Part shown: positions 17,323 to 27,766 of the stretch, one piece after another
How the letters are laid out: each line of letters begins with the position of its first letter
How positions within the stretch are numbered: position 1 is the first letter of the stretch
Assembly: GCA_014649575.1 (NCBI GenBank)
Contig: BMTH01000007.1
Location: 310,001-374,000, forward strand
DNA from: Streptomyces griseoincarnatus
GTDB lineage: Bacteria > Actinomycetota > Actinomycetes > Streptomycetales > Streptomycetaceae
DNA: 64,000 nt
Direction of reading: 5' to 3'
Notes under the pieces: generated by a model
Told to the model about the DNA's origin: nothing
Seen by the model: the letters and a program-made list of their open reading frames with translations, nothing else
Database searches by the model: none
Program-made: the position numbers and the translations under genes

Positions 17323-20300
17323 ATGTCGAAAGGTATGCACGTGAAGGTGCCGTACAGGAGATATCTCTCCTGTCTGGTGGCCGCGGCGATTGCGGGCACA
17401 CTCCTGCCGCAAGTCGCTTATGCGGCCCCGCCGTCCGAGCCCGGAAAGGGTGAGGACAAGGGATTTTTCGATACGGTCTCCGGCTGGTTCGGGGACGACG
17501 GTCAGGAGAGCCCGGAGCCGCCGTCGTACGGCGACCGGCCCGTGGCCGACCGGCAGAAACTGGCCAAGGGGAGGAACGCCCCGAAGGCGAAGCGGGTCAA
17601 GGAACTCACCTCCCGCCGCACCCCGTCGGCCCGCTTCTGGGAGCTGTCCGACGGCCGCGTCGAGGCGGAGCTGACGGCCGCCCCGACCGCGTACAGGGAT
17701 CCGTCCTCGAAGGCGTGGAAGGCGATCGACACCCGGGTGACGGGGACGAGGGCCAAGGGCTTCGATTTCGCCAACACGGCCAACACCGGCCGTAGCTGGT
17801 TCGGGTCGGACCCGGACCGGCTGCTGCGGTTCGAGACGGCGGAGGGGGGTCAGTCGGTCACCCTCGGCCTGCGGGGGGCGCGCGGCTCCCTGAAGCCGGA
17901 GGCCAAGGGCGACACCGTCACCTACAAGGACGCGGTCGGCGGCGCGGACCTGTCCTACGAGGTCGGTCCTGGCCGGGTGAAGGAGAACATCACCCTCGCC
18001 GAGCGGCCCGCCGGCCCGGTGACGTACACCTTCACCCTGGACACCGAGGGCCTGACGCCGAAGGCGCGGAAGGACGGCTCGATCGCGTTCTTCGGAGAGC
18101 TGCCGAACACGCCGGTGCTGGTGATACCGGCCCCGTACATGACGGACGCGAGGAAGTCGGCGTCGTCGCCGTACGGGTACGCGTACAGCGCGGACGTCAC
18201 GCAGAAGTTGGTCCGTGACGGTGACGGCTGGAAGCTGACGGTCACGCCGGACGCGACGTGGCTGGCGGCGAAGGAGCGGCAGTATCCGGTCGTGATCGAC
18301 CCGACGATCACGATCGCGCCGTCGCCTTCGGGTTCGCAGGACGCCATGGTCCTGTCGGACCAGCCGGGCGTGAACTTCAACTCCTCGTGGAAGCTGGCGG
18401 TCGGCAAGACCTCCTCCACCGCCCAGGCGCGTTCGCTGCTGAAGTTCCCGCTGGACGAGATCCCGGCCGGGGTGAAGGTCGACGGCGCCCGGCTGGGCGT
18501 CTACTTCGACCAGTCGCACACCACCAACGGCAACGACGTCACCATCGAGGCGCACCGCGCGACCGGCGCCTGGGACGAGTCGACGGCCACCTGGTCGAAC
18601 ACGTCCGGGCTGGTGGGCGAGCTGTCCGGCACGAGCGTCCAGGTGGACGACGGTGACGCGGGCACCACGGCCGCGACCGGCTCCTGGCCCGCGTCGGGCT
18701 CGACGCTGACGCAGTACGCGATCGGCCAGGACTACCGCTACAACAAGGACGCGGTCGCCGGGGACACGTACACCTGGCAGCCGAAGGTCACCGACACCGC
18801 CACCTACCGCGTGGACGTGCACTACGTCGCGGCCACCGACCGGGCGACGAACGCCCCGTACACGGTGACGCACCGGGACGGCACGCAGACGTTCACCGTC
18901 GACCAGTCGGCCGGCACCAACGGTGTCTGGACGTCGCTGAACGGCGGCGGCCAGCTGCCCTTCACCAAGGGCACGGTTGGCAAGATCGTCCTCGGCGACG
19001 GTCCCGCGTCGACGTCGACCGCGGTGATCGCGGACGCCGTGCGCCTGGTGAACCCGGCCCAGATCGTCAAGAACACGGGCGAGTACAACCAGTGGCACGA
19101 GTTCCCGGTCGCCGACACGGTGCAGAAGTGGGTGAGCGGCACCGCCGCCAACCACGGCTTCGTGCTGGCGGCGAAGGACGAGTCGTCCACCGGCCCGCTC
19201 GGCGGCCCCCGCTACGAGGCCGGTGACGGCGCCTACGGCGGCGAGACCTCCAGCATCCCCCGCCTGACGGTGACCTACGGCAAGGTCGGCACGGCGCTGA
19301 ACTCCCCGACCGTGGTGCACTCCACGGGCCCGGAGCTGTCGTGGAAGGCGTACACCAACACCAGCGGGGACACCGGCCAGGACATCGTGGAGTACCAGCT
19401 GCACCGCTCCACGCAGCAGGCGTTCACGCCGTCGGCGGCGACCCTGATCGCGCCGATCAGCTCGTCGGCCACCACGTACACGGACACCACCGCGGTTCCG
19501 ACCCCGGACTCGGCGGCCAACGAGATCGGGAAGTCGTACTACTACCAGATCGCGGTGAAGACCAAGAGCGGGGAACTGCTCGGGTCGCCGACCCGCATCG
19601 TGGGCATCCCGAAGGCCGGCCGGACGATGAAGATCATCCAGGGCAGCCAGGGCGGCGTCACCGACACCACGCTCTCCTCCCAGCAGCCGTCCACCAACCA
19701 GGACACCATCCAGTCCTGGGGCGTGGGCCAGAAGTGGCTGAGCGTCGGTAACAACTCCGGCACCTACGGCACGACCCGCGCCGTGCTGAAGTTCCCCACC
19801 ACCGGTATCCCGTCGACCGCCACCGTGATCAACAACCGCATGTTCCTGTGGGGTGCGGAGACCACCACCGACACCGACGGGGCGCTCTACGAACTCCACG
19901 CCCTGACGCGGGACTTCAACGAGACCCAGGCCACGTGGAGCAACGCCACCTCCACCATCACCTGGAGCAGCGCCGGCGGTGACATGTCCCCGGCGGTCTC
20001 CAGCACCGTCGGCCGGGTGGCGGACGTCGGCCGCCGCGAGTGGGACGCCACCAGCCTGATGCAGGGCTGGATCGACGACCCTGCCGGCAACAAGGGCGTC
20101 GCCGTCAAGCTGAAGGACGAGTCCTCCGCCGGCCCGCAGGAGCGCACCCTGTTCCTGTCCGCCGAGACGGCCGACCCCCAGCTGCGTCCGTACATGCAGG
20201 TCATCTACGTCGACTCCACCACGGAGGACACGTACTACGCCCCGCAGACGCCGTCCCGGATGACCCCGAACACCACCTACACGGTGGACTTCACGGTCAC

Positions 20301-23300
20301 CAACACCACCTCCGCGGAGTGGGTGGCGGGCGAGCGTGAGCTGTCCTACACCTGGAAGCTGCCCGACGGCACGGACGTCACCACCGGCGGCAACCAGCTC
20401 GCCACCCCGATCCCGAGGCTGCTGCCCGGCCAGTCGGCCACGATCCAGGCGAAGGTCGCCACACCCGTCAACTCGGACTCGGGCAACAAGCGCGGCGAGT
20501 ACGTGCTCGGCTGGGACGTCCGCAAGATTGCCGACGGCAGCTGGCTGTCGGCCGGCACCGGCGGCATCCCGTCGCTGAAGCAGAGCGTGGCGGTCGAGGA
20601 CCCGACCTCCAACCAGCTCGGCCTGGAGAAGTTCTACTCCTACACCGGCAAGAACACCGGCGCCGGCTCGACGGTGATGAACAACCTGTCCTCCGGCAAC
20701 AGCGTCTGGTCCTACAACGCGTTCACCAACCCCGGACGCGGTCTGACGACGTTCGCGCGCTTCTCCTACAACTCACTCGACACCAGTGACACGGTCTCGG
20801 GCGCGGGCTGGTCGGCGCAGCTGGCAGGCCCCATCCGCCTGGGCACACCGCTGGACTTCCACCCCAACCCCAACCCCACCGAGGTCCGCCTGCCGGACGG
20901 CGACGGCACCACGCACGTCTTCCACAAGCAGGCCGACGGCACCTTCAAGGCCCCGGCGGGCGTCCACTACCGGCTGTCGATGAAGGACGGCCTGGACTGC
21001 AAGCCCACCAAGGACCCGGTCCCGGACGCCTGGACGATGCTGCGCCCGGACGGCACCCGCTTCCTCTTCGGCTGCGACGGCTACCTGACCTCGGTGGTCG
21101 ACAAGAACGGCAACACGCAGACGTACACGTACGAGGAACGCAGGTCCAACAACAAGCCGACCAAGTTCCTCAAGTACATCACCGACCCCGCGGGCCGGAA
21201 GTCGCTGCGCGTCGGCTACTACCTCAAGGGCGACGCGACGTACTCGTACGTCGACGACAGCGGCGCCCTGGTCTCGGGCACCAACCTCACCAACTCCAAG
21301 ATCTACGACCACGTGGCGTCCATGACGGACATCTCGGGCCGCAAGATCTCCTTCTACTACACCGAGAAGGGCCTGCTCGGCCGCATGGTCGACGGCAGCG
21401 GCTCCGACCAGCCGAAGACCTTCAAGTTCACCTACGACGCCACCCAGGGCAACAAGAACGTCAAACTGGTCACCGTCACCGACCCGCGCGGCAACGGCAC
21501 CGACCTGGCGTACTACGCCCCGCAGAGCGGTGACGACCCCAAGTACCACTGGTGGACGAAGACCGTCACCGACCGCCTCGACGGGAACACGGGCTTCACC
21601 TACGCGGCGAACACCGCGACCCCCAAGTTCACGGACACCACCGTGACGGACGCCGAGTCCCACGCGACGAAGTACGTCACCGACGACTACGGCCGTCCCG
21701 TCCAGACCACCAACGCCAAGTCCCAGACCACCAAGATGAGCTGGGACGCGGACAACAACGTCACGTACCTGGAGGAGGCCAACGGCGCCAAGACCGCGTA
21801 CTGCTACGACCAGAAGACCGGCTACCCGCTCTGGTCGCGTGACGCCGAGAACAACAAGACGGGCGTGCCCGACCAGGCGACCGCCTGTGTGACGGACACC
21901 TCCAAGTGGCCCGATTACGCGGCGACGTACGAGTACCAGACCCGCGCCGACGGCTACGCCGCCGACCTGTGGCGCAAGACCTCCCCCGAGGGCCGCGCCT
22001 GGCAGTTCGGCTACGACGACTTCGGCAACCTGAAGACGGTCACCGACCCCAAGGGCGTCGCCACCACCACGGCCGACGACTACACCACCGCCTACGAGTA
22101 CAACTCCCACGGTCAGCTGACCAAGGCCATCGACGCCAACGGCAACCCCACGTCGTACAGCGGCTTCGGCCCGACCGGATACCCGGAGACGATCACCGAC
22201 GCGCTGACCCACTCCACGAAGTTCGTCTACGACGAGCGCGGCCAGGTGACCAAGGTCATCGACGCCGAGGAGAAGGTGACCACCCAGACGTACGACACCT
22301 TCGGCCGCCCGCTGGTCAGCACGGTGCCGAAGGAGCAGGACAAGAATGACCTGATCAGCACTCCCGCTCCGGAGTACGACGCCAACGACAACGTCACCAC
22401 GTCCACGACGCCCAATGGAGCGGTCTCGACGGCGGTGTACGACGACGCGGACCAAATCACCTCGGCGACCGCACCCAAGGACACCACCACGTCGGAAGAG
22501 CGGAGGACCACCTACACCTACGACAAGGTCGGAAACGTCAAGACGGTGGTGGAGCCCAAGGGCACGCTGACCACGGCCGACACCACCGACTACGTCACGA
22601 CGAACCACTACGACGAGGTCTACCAGCTCACCTCCGTGGTCAACGCGGTCGGCGACAAGATCAGTTACGAGTACGACGACGTCGGCAACGCCACCAAGGT
22701 CATCGACCCGAAGAAGAACGCCACGGCCGACACGGCCGACTACACGACCAAGACCGTCTACGACCTGAACCATCGGGTCACCTCGGTCACGGACGCGGCG
22801 GGCAACACCACCAAGCGGGCCTACTCCAAGGACTCGCTGGTCACCTCCACCACGGACGCGGAGAACAACACCACGCTCATCGACTACGACGAGCGCGGCA
22901 AGACCACCGAGGTCAAGGTCCCGCACAGCGGCACCACGACGATCATCTACCGCACGACCCGGTACGAGTACGACGAGGTCGGCAACACCACCAAGGTGAT
23001 CACCCCGCGGGCCGTCGAGGCGGGCACGACCACGGCGTTCACCGCCCGCACCGAGTACGACGCGCTGAACCGGCCCGTCAAGCAGTACCAGCCCTACGAC
23101 CCGGCGGACACCCGCCACAACGACCCGAACGTCTACACCGAGACCGTGTACGACAAGGTCGGCCGGGTGACGGAGACCTCGCTGCCGCCCTCCGAGGGTC
23201 AGACGGTCCGCAACACCACCGCCTACGACTACTTCGACAACGGCTGGGTGAGGTCGTCCACGGATCCGTGGGACATCGCCATCACCTACGACTACAACGA

Positions 23301-26037
23301 CCTGGGCCAGCAGACGGCCCGGACGCTGACGTCGGCGGGCGGTTCCTCCAACCGCACGATGACGTGGGGCTACTACCCCGACGGCAAGCTCAAATCCCGC
23401 TCCGACGACGGCGTCCCGGTGGGCAGGTCGGTGGTCCTCGTGGACAACTCCGACACCCAGCACACCACTTCCACGGGCACGTGGGCCGAGGGAGACGTCA
23501 ACGGCCAGCAGGGCTACGATCACCGCACCCACGCCGCCGGCACGGGCACGGACGCCTTCACGTGGACGCTGAACATCCCCGAGGACGGCACGTACACCGC
23601 GTACGTGAAGTACCCGGAGGTGACCGGCGCGGCCACAACCGCCAAGTACACGCTCACCCACGGCACGACCACCGAACCGGCGGTCACCAAGGACCAGACG
23701 GCCGGCCCCGGTACTTGGGTCAGCCTCGGCGACTACGCCCTCAAGCAGGGCGAGGACACCGAGTTGAAGCTGGAGCAGAACAGCACCGGCACCGTGGTGG
23801 CCGACGCGGTCAAGCTGGTCCGTGACAACTCCGCGGACACCGACAACGAGAAGAAGACCTTCACCTACGCCTACGACGTCAACGGCAACCTGACGTCGAT
23901 CGACGACACCTCCTCCGGGGCGCGGATCGACGCCTACACCGTCGCCTACACGGGCCTCAACCAGGTACAGAAGGTCACGGAGTCGCTGTTCGGTACGGAG
24001 AAGAAGGCGACGTCGTACACCTACGACGCCAACGGCCAGCCGGAGACGGTCACCCACCCGACCCAGCACTCCGCGTACACCTACGACCTGCGCGAACTGG
24101 TCAAGACGGTGTCGGTCGGTAAGACGGCGACGGACACCGACCCGAAGGTGACGTCGTACACATACACGGACCGCGGCCAGAAGCTGAAGGAGACCAAGGC
24201 CAACGACAACACCGTCGACTTCGCCTACTACCTCGACGGCGCGCTGAAGTCGACGGTCGAGAAGAAGGCCGACGGCACCACGCTGGTCGCCTCCCACACC
24301 TACGCCTACGACCCCAACGGCAACAAGGCACAGGACGTCGCGAAGAAGATGAACGCCGACAACCACACGGCGTACCTCGACTCCACGACCGACTACTCCT
24401 ACGACCCGGCCAACCGGCTCACCCAGGCGGTCAAGACGGGCAACGGCGCGGGCACGGAGACCTACGTCCACGACGACAACGCCAACGTCATCAGCCAAAC
24501 GGTCAAGGGCACGAGCACGACTTACCGCTACGACCGCAACCGCCTCCTGACCGCGACGACGTCCGGCATCTCGGCCGACTACACCTACGACCCCTTCGGC
24601 CGCCAGCAGTCGGTGACATCGCAGGGCAAGGTCATCTCTCGCAGCGTGTACGACGGCTTCGACCACGTCGTGGAGTCCCAGAAGATGGACGACACCGGCG
24701 CGATGAAGTCCACCACGTACACCTTCGACCCGCTGGACCGCACCGCGTCCAAGACCGCGGACGGCAAGACCACCGACTTCGAGTACCTCGGCCTGTCCGG
24801 CGAGGTCCTCGACGAGAAGGTCGCCGGCAAACTCACCAAGTCCTACCAGTACAGCCCGTGGGGCGAACGCCTGTCGCAGATCAAGCACAACACCGACGGC
24901 ACGACCGAAGACGGCTACTACGGCTACAACAGCCACACCGATGTCGAGACCCTCACGGACAGCAGCGGCAACACCAAGGCCACGTACGGCTACACCGCCT
25001 ACGGCTCCGAGGACGAGTCCGAATTCACGGGCATCGACAAGCCGGACGCCAACGATCCCACGAAGGAGACGTACAACCCCTACCGCTACAACGCCAAGCG
25101 CTGGGACGCCCAGTCCGGCACCTATGACATGGGCTTCCGCGACTACAACCCGGGGCTCAACCGCTTCACCACCCGGGACATGTACAACGGCGCCCTGGCC
25201 GACATGAACCTCGGTGTGGACCCGTACACCGGAAACCGGTACGCCTTCACCGGGGGCAACCCCACCAGTTTCGTCGAATTCGATGGCCACTTCTCCATCA
25301 CGGACATCGCGAAGGACGTCCTGAAGTTCGCCGGCAAGAGGAACCCGGTGGGCCTGGTCAGCTCCGTATCGGGCCTGTTGTTCGACTTCGATCCCGTCGG
25401 TGACGCCGTTGACACGGTGGTCGGCGAGATCTTCGGAGAGACCGAGTCCCGCTGGTACCAGGCGAAGGACTACGACAAGGGCCGTTTCCTCACCCCTGAT
25501 GGAGAGGTGGAGACGGATCCGGGCATCGGTTCCGGCGACCTCCCTCCGAGTTGTCTCAACGGTGGGCAGACCTGGGTCTTCTATCAGCCTCTGGACGACC
25601 AGGGGCGTGCCACGGGCATGCACGCCTGCCTCAACAAGGGAGACTTCAACTACTCGAAGGACAACGGAGAGGCTGCCTTCCCCGACAATGACGCCACCGC
25701 GATCTGGGGCTCCAAGGCGCCCTGGCCCGTCGAGGACTGGGGAGACAACCCGAAGGGCATAAAGTCCGGTATGCACAGGGGGCATCTCCTGGCCCGTCAA
25801 CTGGGAGGTGACGGTGAGGACCGCAGGAATCTAGTCCCCCTGTACGCCCGCGTCAATACGCCGGAAATGCGGGACATCGAGACCGAGATTGCCGAGCGCA
25901 TCCAAGGGAATGAGACAATTCTGTACAGTGTAATCCCGGACTACGGAAGCGGTGGAAATGTGCCGACAAGTCTCACCTTGACTGCTGTCGGCAACAAGGG
26001 GTATAGACTGAACTACCCCTTGATCAATCAGCCATAG
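17323..26037 (+). CDS. Secreted RHS/YD-repeat polymorphic toxin with C-terminal DNA/RNA endonuclease
   Basis: 2904 residues. The ATG at 17323 follows GGAGAGGG (17309-17316) and begins a Sec signal peptide ending near AYAAPP. Order: DNRLRE-type adhesive domain from about 327, interrupted by a golvesin-like beta domain (about 439-580); an Fn3-like region (about 640-760); a second DNRLRE domain (about 775-965); an Ig-like segment; YD repeats (about 1280-2010); a second golvesin-like domain (about 2036-2165) inside the YD array; more YD repeats; and the RHS core (to about 2656, ending VEFDGH). The variable 248-residue tip carries the Endonuclease_NS_2-like motif RGHLLARQLGG (H2821 probable catalytic base) with N2836 and N2845. 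It should be a cell-envelope or contact-dependent nuclease toxin; the SUKH gene 14 bp downstream is its immunity protein. Confidence 0.93.
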   Translation: MSKGMHVKVPYRRYLSCLVAAAIAGTLLPQVAYAAPPSEPGKGEDKGFFDTVSGWFGDDGQESPEPPSYGDRPVADRQKLAKGRNAPKAKRVKELTSRRTPSARFWELSDGRVEAELTAAPTAYRDPSSKAWKAIDTRVTGTRAKGFDFANTANTGRSWFGSDPDRLLRFETAEGGQSVTLGLRGARGSLKPEAKGDTVTYKDAVGGADLSYEVGPGRVKENITLAERPAGPVTYTFTLDTEGLTPKARKDGSIAFFGELPNTPVLVIPAPYMTDARKSASSPYGYAYSADVTQKLVRDGDGWKLTVTPDATWLAAKERQYPVVIDPTITIAPSPSGSQDAMVLSDQPGVNFNSSWKLAVGKTSSTAQARSLLKFPLDEIPAGVKVDGARLGVYFDQSHTTNGNDVTIEAHRATGAWDESTATWSNTSGLVGELSGTSVQVDDGDAGTTAATGSWPASGSTLTQYAIGQDYRYNKDAVAGDTYTWQPKVTDTATYRVDVHYVAATDRATNAPYTVTHRDGTQTFTVDQSAGTNGVWTSLNGGGQLPFTKGTVGKIVLGDGPASTSTAVIADAVRLVNPAQIVKNTGEYNQWHEFPVADTVQKWVSGTAANHGFVLAAKDESSTGPLGGPRYEAGDGAYGGETSSIPRLTVTYGKVGTALNSPTVVHSTGPELSWKAYTNTSGDTGQDIVEYQLHRSTQQAFTPSAATLIAPISSSATTYTDTTAVPTPDSAANEIGKSYYYQIAVKTKSGELLGSPTRIVGIPKAGRTMKIIQGSQGGVTDTTLSSQQPSTNQDTIQSWGVGQKWLSVGNNSGTYGTTRAVLKFPTTGIPSTATVINNRMFLWGAETTTDTDGALYELHALTRDFNETQATWSNATSTITWSSAGGDMSPAVSSTVGRVADVGRREWDATSLMQGWIDDPAGNKGVAVKLKDESSAGPQERTLFLSAETADPQLRPYMQVIYVDSTTEDTYYAPQTPSRMTPNTTYTVDFTVTNTTSAEWVAGERELSYTWKLPDGTDVTTGGNQLATPIPRLLPGQSATIQAKVATPVNSDSGNKRGEYVLGWDVRKIADGSWLSAGTGGIPSLKQSVAVEDPTSNQLGLEKFYSYTGKNTGAGSTVMNNLSSGNSVWSYNAFTNPGRGLTTFARFSYNSLDTSDTVSGAGWSAQLAGPIRLGTPLDFHPNPNPTEVRLPDGDGTTHVFHKQADGTFKAPAGVHYRLSMKDGLDCKPTKDPVPDAWTMLRPDGTRFLFGCDGYLTSVVDKNGNTQTYTYEERRSNNKPTKFLKYITDPAGRKSLRVGYYLKGDATYSYVDDSGALVSGTNLTNSKIYDHVASMTDISGRKISFYYTEKGLLGRMVDGSGSDQPKTFKFTYDATQGNKNVKLVTVTDPRGNGTDLAYYAPQSGDDPKYHWWTKTVTDRLDGNTGFTYAANTATPKFTDTTVTDAESHATKYVTDDYGRPVQTTNAKSQTTKMSWDADNNVTYLEEANGAKTAYCYDQKTGYPLWSRDAENNKTGVPDQATACVTDTSKWPDYAATYEYQTRADGYAADLWRKTSPEGRAWQFGYDDFGNLKTVTDPKGVATTTADDYTTAYEYNSHGQLTKAIDANGNPTSYSGFGPTGYPETITDALTHSTKFVYDERGQVTKVIDAEEKVTTQTYDTFGRPLVSTVPKEQDKNDLISTPAPEYDANDNVTTSTTPNGAVSTAVYDDADQITSATAPKDTTTSEERRTTYTYDKVGNVKTVVEPKGTLTTADTTDYVTTNHYDEVYQLTSVVNAVGDKISYEYDDVGNATKVIDPKKNATADTADYTTKTVYDLNHRVTSVTDAAGNTTKRAYSKDSLVTSTTDAENNTTLIDYDERGKTTEVKVPHSGTTTIIYRTTRYEYDEVGNTTKVITPRAVEAGTTTAFTARTEYDALNRPVKQYQPYDPADTRHNDPNVYTETVYDKVGRVTETSLPPSEGQTVRNTTAYDYFDNGWVRSSTDPWDIAITYDYNDLGQQTARTLTSAGGSSNRTMTWGYYPDGKLKSRSDDGVPVGRSVVLVDNSDTQHTTSTGTWAEGDVNGQQGYDHRTHAAGTGTDAFTWTLNIPEDGTYTAYVKYPEVTGAATTAKYTLTHGTTTEPAVTKDQTAGPGTWVSLGDYALKQGEDTELKLEQNSTGTVVADAVKLVRDNSADTDNEKKTFTYAYDVNGNLTSIDDTSSGARIDAYTVAYTGLNQVQKVTESLFGTEKKATSYTYDANGQPETVTHPTQHSAYTYDLRELVKTVSVGKTATDTDPKVTSYTYTDRGQKLKETKANDNTVDFAYYLDGALKSTVEKKADGTTLVASHTYAYDPNGNKAQDVAKKMNADNHTAYLDSTTDYSYDPANRLTQAVKTGNGAGTETYVHDDNANVISQTVKGTSTTYRYDRNRLLTATTSGISADYTYDPFGRQQSVTSQGKVISRSVYDGFDHVVESQKMDDTGAMKSTTYTFDPLDRTASKTADGKTTDFEYLGLSGEVLDEKVAGKLTKSYQYSPWGERLSQIKHNTDGTTEDGYYGYNSHTDVETLTDSSGNTKATYGYTAYGSEDESEFTGIDKPDANDPTKETYNPYRYNAKRWDAQSGTYDMGFRDYNPGLNRFTTRDMYNGALADMNLGVDPYTGNRYAFTGGNPTSFVEFDGHFSITDIAKDVLKFAGKRNPVGLVSSVSGLLFDFDPVGDAVDTVVGEIFGETESRWYQAKDYDKGRFLTPDGEVETDPGIGSGDLPPSCLNGGQTWVFYQPLDDQGRATGMHACLNKGDFNYSKDNGEAAFPDNDATAIWGSKAPWPVEDWGDNPKGIKSGMHRGHLLARQLGGDGEDRRNLVPLYARVNTPEMRDIETEIAERIQGNETILYSVIPDYGSGGNVPTSLTLTAVGNKGYRLNYPLINQP

Positions 26038-26051
26038 CGAGAAGAGGGAAA

Positions 26052-26576
26052 ATGACCCCTTGGGTCGAAAGAATTGTCGGCGCTACGGGGTGGCAGCCGC
26101 GCGACATCCAGATTTCCTGGACTGTTGTGGAGGAAGCTCTGGGTGTCGAGCTGCCGGGCGACTTCAAGGAGTTGTGCGCCACCTTCGGCCGTGGAGAGTT
26201 CTCCGGATACGTCACCGTGCTGGCTTCCGCCGGAGGCGAGTCCTCTGCGGTGGTCGACAACCTGCGAAGGCTGCACAGCATCTTCGATCGAAGGCCGACC
26301 GCCCGCCGGCTCTACGAGCCCTACGGAGTCCATCCTGAAGGCAGGCTGATTCAGTGGGCGGACACGGCTGATGAGACAGAGTTCTACTGGCTCGTACAGT
26401 CGGACAGGCCGGAATCGTGGAAGGTCGTGGCACGTCGGGCTACCGACGAGCCTTGGCACGAACTGGAGATGTCGACATCGGAGTTCCTGTACCGAGTCCT
26501 GAAGGACGAGGAATTCGCTCCGTTCGGTATTGCCCGGCAGGTGCCTGAAGCCTCGTTCGAGCCGTTGGAAGAATAG
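26052..26576 (+). CDS. SMI1/KNR4 (SUKH) family immunity protein
   Basis: 174 residues. The SUKH signature is visible: an N-terminal helix with LGVELPGDFKELCATFGRGEF, central strands with FYWLVQSDRPESWKVVARR, and the C-terminal STSEFLYRVLKDEEFAPFGI. It lies 14 bp after the toxin stop with its own GAGGGA site, the classic toxin-immunity layout. SUKH proteins neutralise cognate nuclease toxins by direct binding in the cytoplasm. The specific pairing is inferred from adjacency. Confidence 0.9.
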   Translation: MTPWVERIVGATGWQPRDIQISWTVVEEALGVELPGDFKELCATFGRGEFSGYVTVLASAGGESSAVVDNLRRLHSIFDRRPTARRLYEPYGVHPEGRLIQWADTADETEFYWLVQSDRPESWKVVARRATDEPWHELEMSTSEFLYRVLKDEEFAPFGIARQVPEASFEPLEE

Positions 26577-26611
26577 CTGGAAGGGTGGGGGAGCGATCAT
26601 GTCCCCCGCCC

Positions 26612-26658
26612 GGCCCGCCGTCCCGATTCGGTCGGGACGGCGGGCCGCCGCCTTTTTT
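26612..26658 (+). terminator. Strong rho-independent terminator of the toxin-immunity operon
   Basis: A perfect 15-bp stem (26612-26626 with 26632-26646) is closed by a TTCGG loop and followed by TTTTTT (26653-26658). It ends the transcript 36 bp after the immunity stop. Confidence 0.92.
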
Positions 26659-26780
26659 CAGCCTAAATCCACCGAGCGCGATCGGGACGTGGAGGGGCTG
26701 ACGCAGAGAGGTGCTTGCTGAGCTGGGAAGATGGGAGTTCTCACGCTTCCGTCCGGCCCAACCAGCAGGGCACCTCATAA

Positions 26781-27250
26781 GACCGTGTCCTACGTGGTGA
26801 GGCGGACGAGCCGCTTGTAGCAGCACAGGGTGGCGGCGAGTCCGAGAAAGGCCAGGTAGTTGCGGGGATCGCGTTCGTAGCGAGGACTCAGGCGGCGGTA
26901 GCCGGACAGCCAGGACATCGTCCGTTCGATGACCCAGCGGCGGCGCCCTAATCGTTCGCTGGACTCGATGCCCTTGCGGGCGATGCGCACGCCGACCCGC
27001 TTGCCGCGGAGCCATCTGCGCAGGTCGGCCCGGTCGTAGGCTTTGTCGGCGTGCAGGCGTTGCGGCTTGAAGTACCGGCCGTTGTGGGGGTCGTGTCTCG
27101 TTTGGTGACCCTCCACCATCGGCTTCAGTCCTTCGCTGTCGTGGGTGTTGCCGGCGGAGACTCCGACGAGGAGGGGCAGGCCGTTCGTGTCCGACAGGAT
27201 GTGCATCTTGGAACCCGGCTTGCCCCGGTCCACGGGGCTCAGCAAACCAT
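26781..27250 (-). mobile_element. IS5-family insertion sequence remnant (transposase C-terminal half)
   Basis: The minus strand encodes about 153 residues of a DDE transposase from SPVDRGKPGSKMHILSD to the stop at 26790. The middle holds HADKAYDRADLRRWL and the catalytic-Glu region RRWVIERTMSWLSGYRRLSPRYE. The N-terminal half, including the first catalytic Asp, is missing: homology stops near 27250, where an unrelated plus-strand gene begins. One IS end may be GACCGTGTCCTACG at 26781. An inactive fragment left by recombination inside the immunity region. Confidence 0.85.
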
Positions 27251-27264
27251 CACGGATACAGGAA

Positions 27265-27654
27265 ATGAATAATACGGACAGCGAGTTCGTGCGGCAGAGC
27301 ATCTGGGAACATGTCCCGGAGGCCCGCCCCTTCATCACTGAGCTTGAACAGGAGGAGTTGGAGCTCACGAACGGCGAGTGCTCCGATCCCGGCATGTATT
27401 CCATGCTGAGTTACGGATTTATCCACCCCGTGTTCCGTCCCGCCCTGGAAAAATGGGCGGAGGAGACCATCGTTCGCTCGGCCCGTTTGATAGAGACACT
27501 CCTGGGATCGGGACGCCCTCAGGTGATCGAACTCGTCAGCATTCGCATTACGGATCTTCTGCTGGGGTTCCCTGAACTCTGGGAGCGATTCGCGAGCTAC
27601 GCGGGCCCTCACATGCAGTTCGAGGCAGATCTACGACGTAAGTACTACCGCTGA
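27265..27654 (+). CDS. Small hypothetical protein, possible orphan immunity protein
   Basis: 129 residues, acidic N-terminus, no signal or membrane segment. The ATG at 27265 has AGGAA just before it. Motifs such as VRQSIWEHVPEARPFITELEQEELELTN (in part) and RITDLLLGFPELWERFASYAGPHM look like a conserved small family seen near polymorphic toxins, but I cannot name it with certainty. Its 5' flank is the broken edge of the IS fragment, so its original promoter was probably lost. Confidence 0.7.
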   Translation: MNNTDSEFVRQSIWEHVPEARPFITELEQEELELTNGECSDPGMYSMLSYGFIHPVFRPALEKWAEETIVRSARLIETLLGSGRPQVIELVSIRITDLLLGFPELWERFASYAGPHMQFEADLRRKYYR

Positions 27655-27766
27655 CTCCAGTCGTCGGTCGGCGGGTGGAAGATCGCCGAGGGTCGTTACG
27701 CCGTCTGTCCGAGCATGAGCATCGTCTAACGAGCTCGTGCACGGTAGGCGGTGAGGCGTCGAGCTT

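Noticed and set aside
16451..17401. Longer start for the MmpS-like gene (316 residues)
   Set aside because: The extension crosses an AT-rich promoter-like region and has no conserved or signal-like sequence.
20773..25800. 1675-residue open frame antisense to the RHS gene
   Set aside because: It is the mirror frame of a high-GC coding region: its Val/Arg/Gly-rich composition follows third-position GC bias of the real gene and shows no domain or ribosome site.
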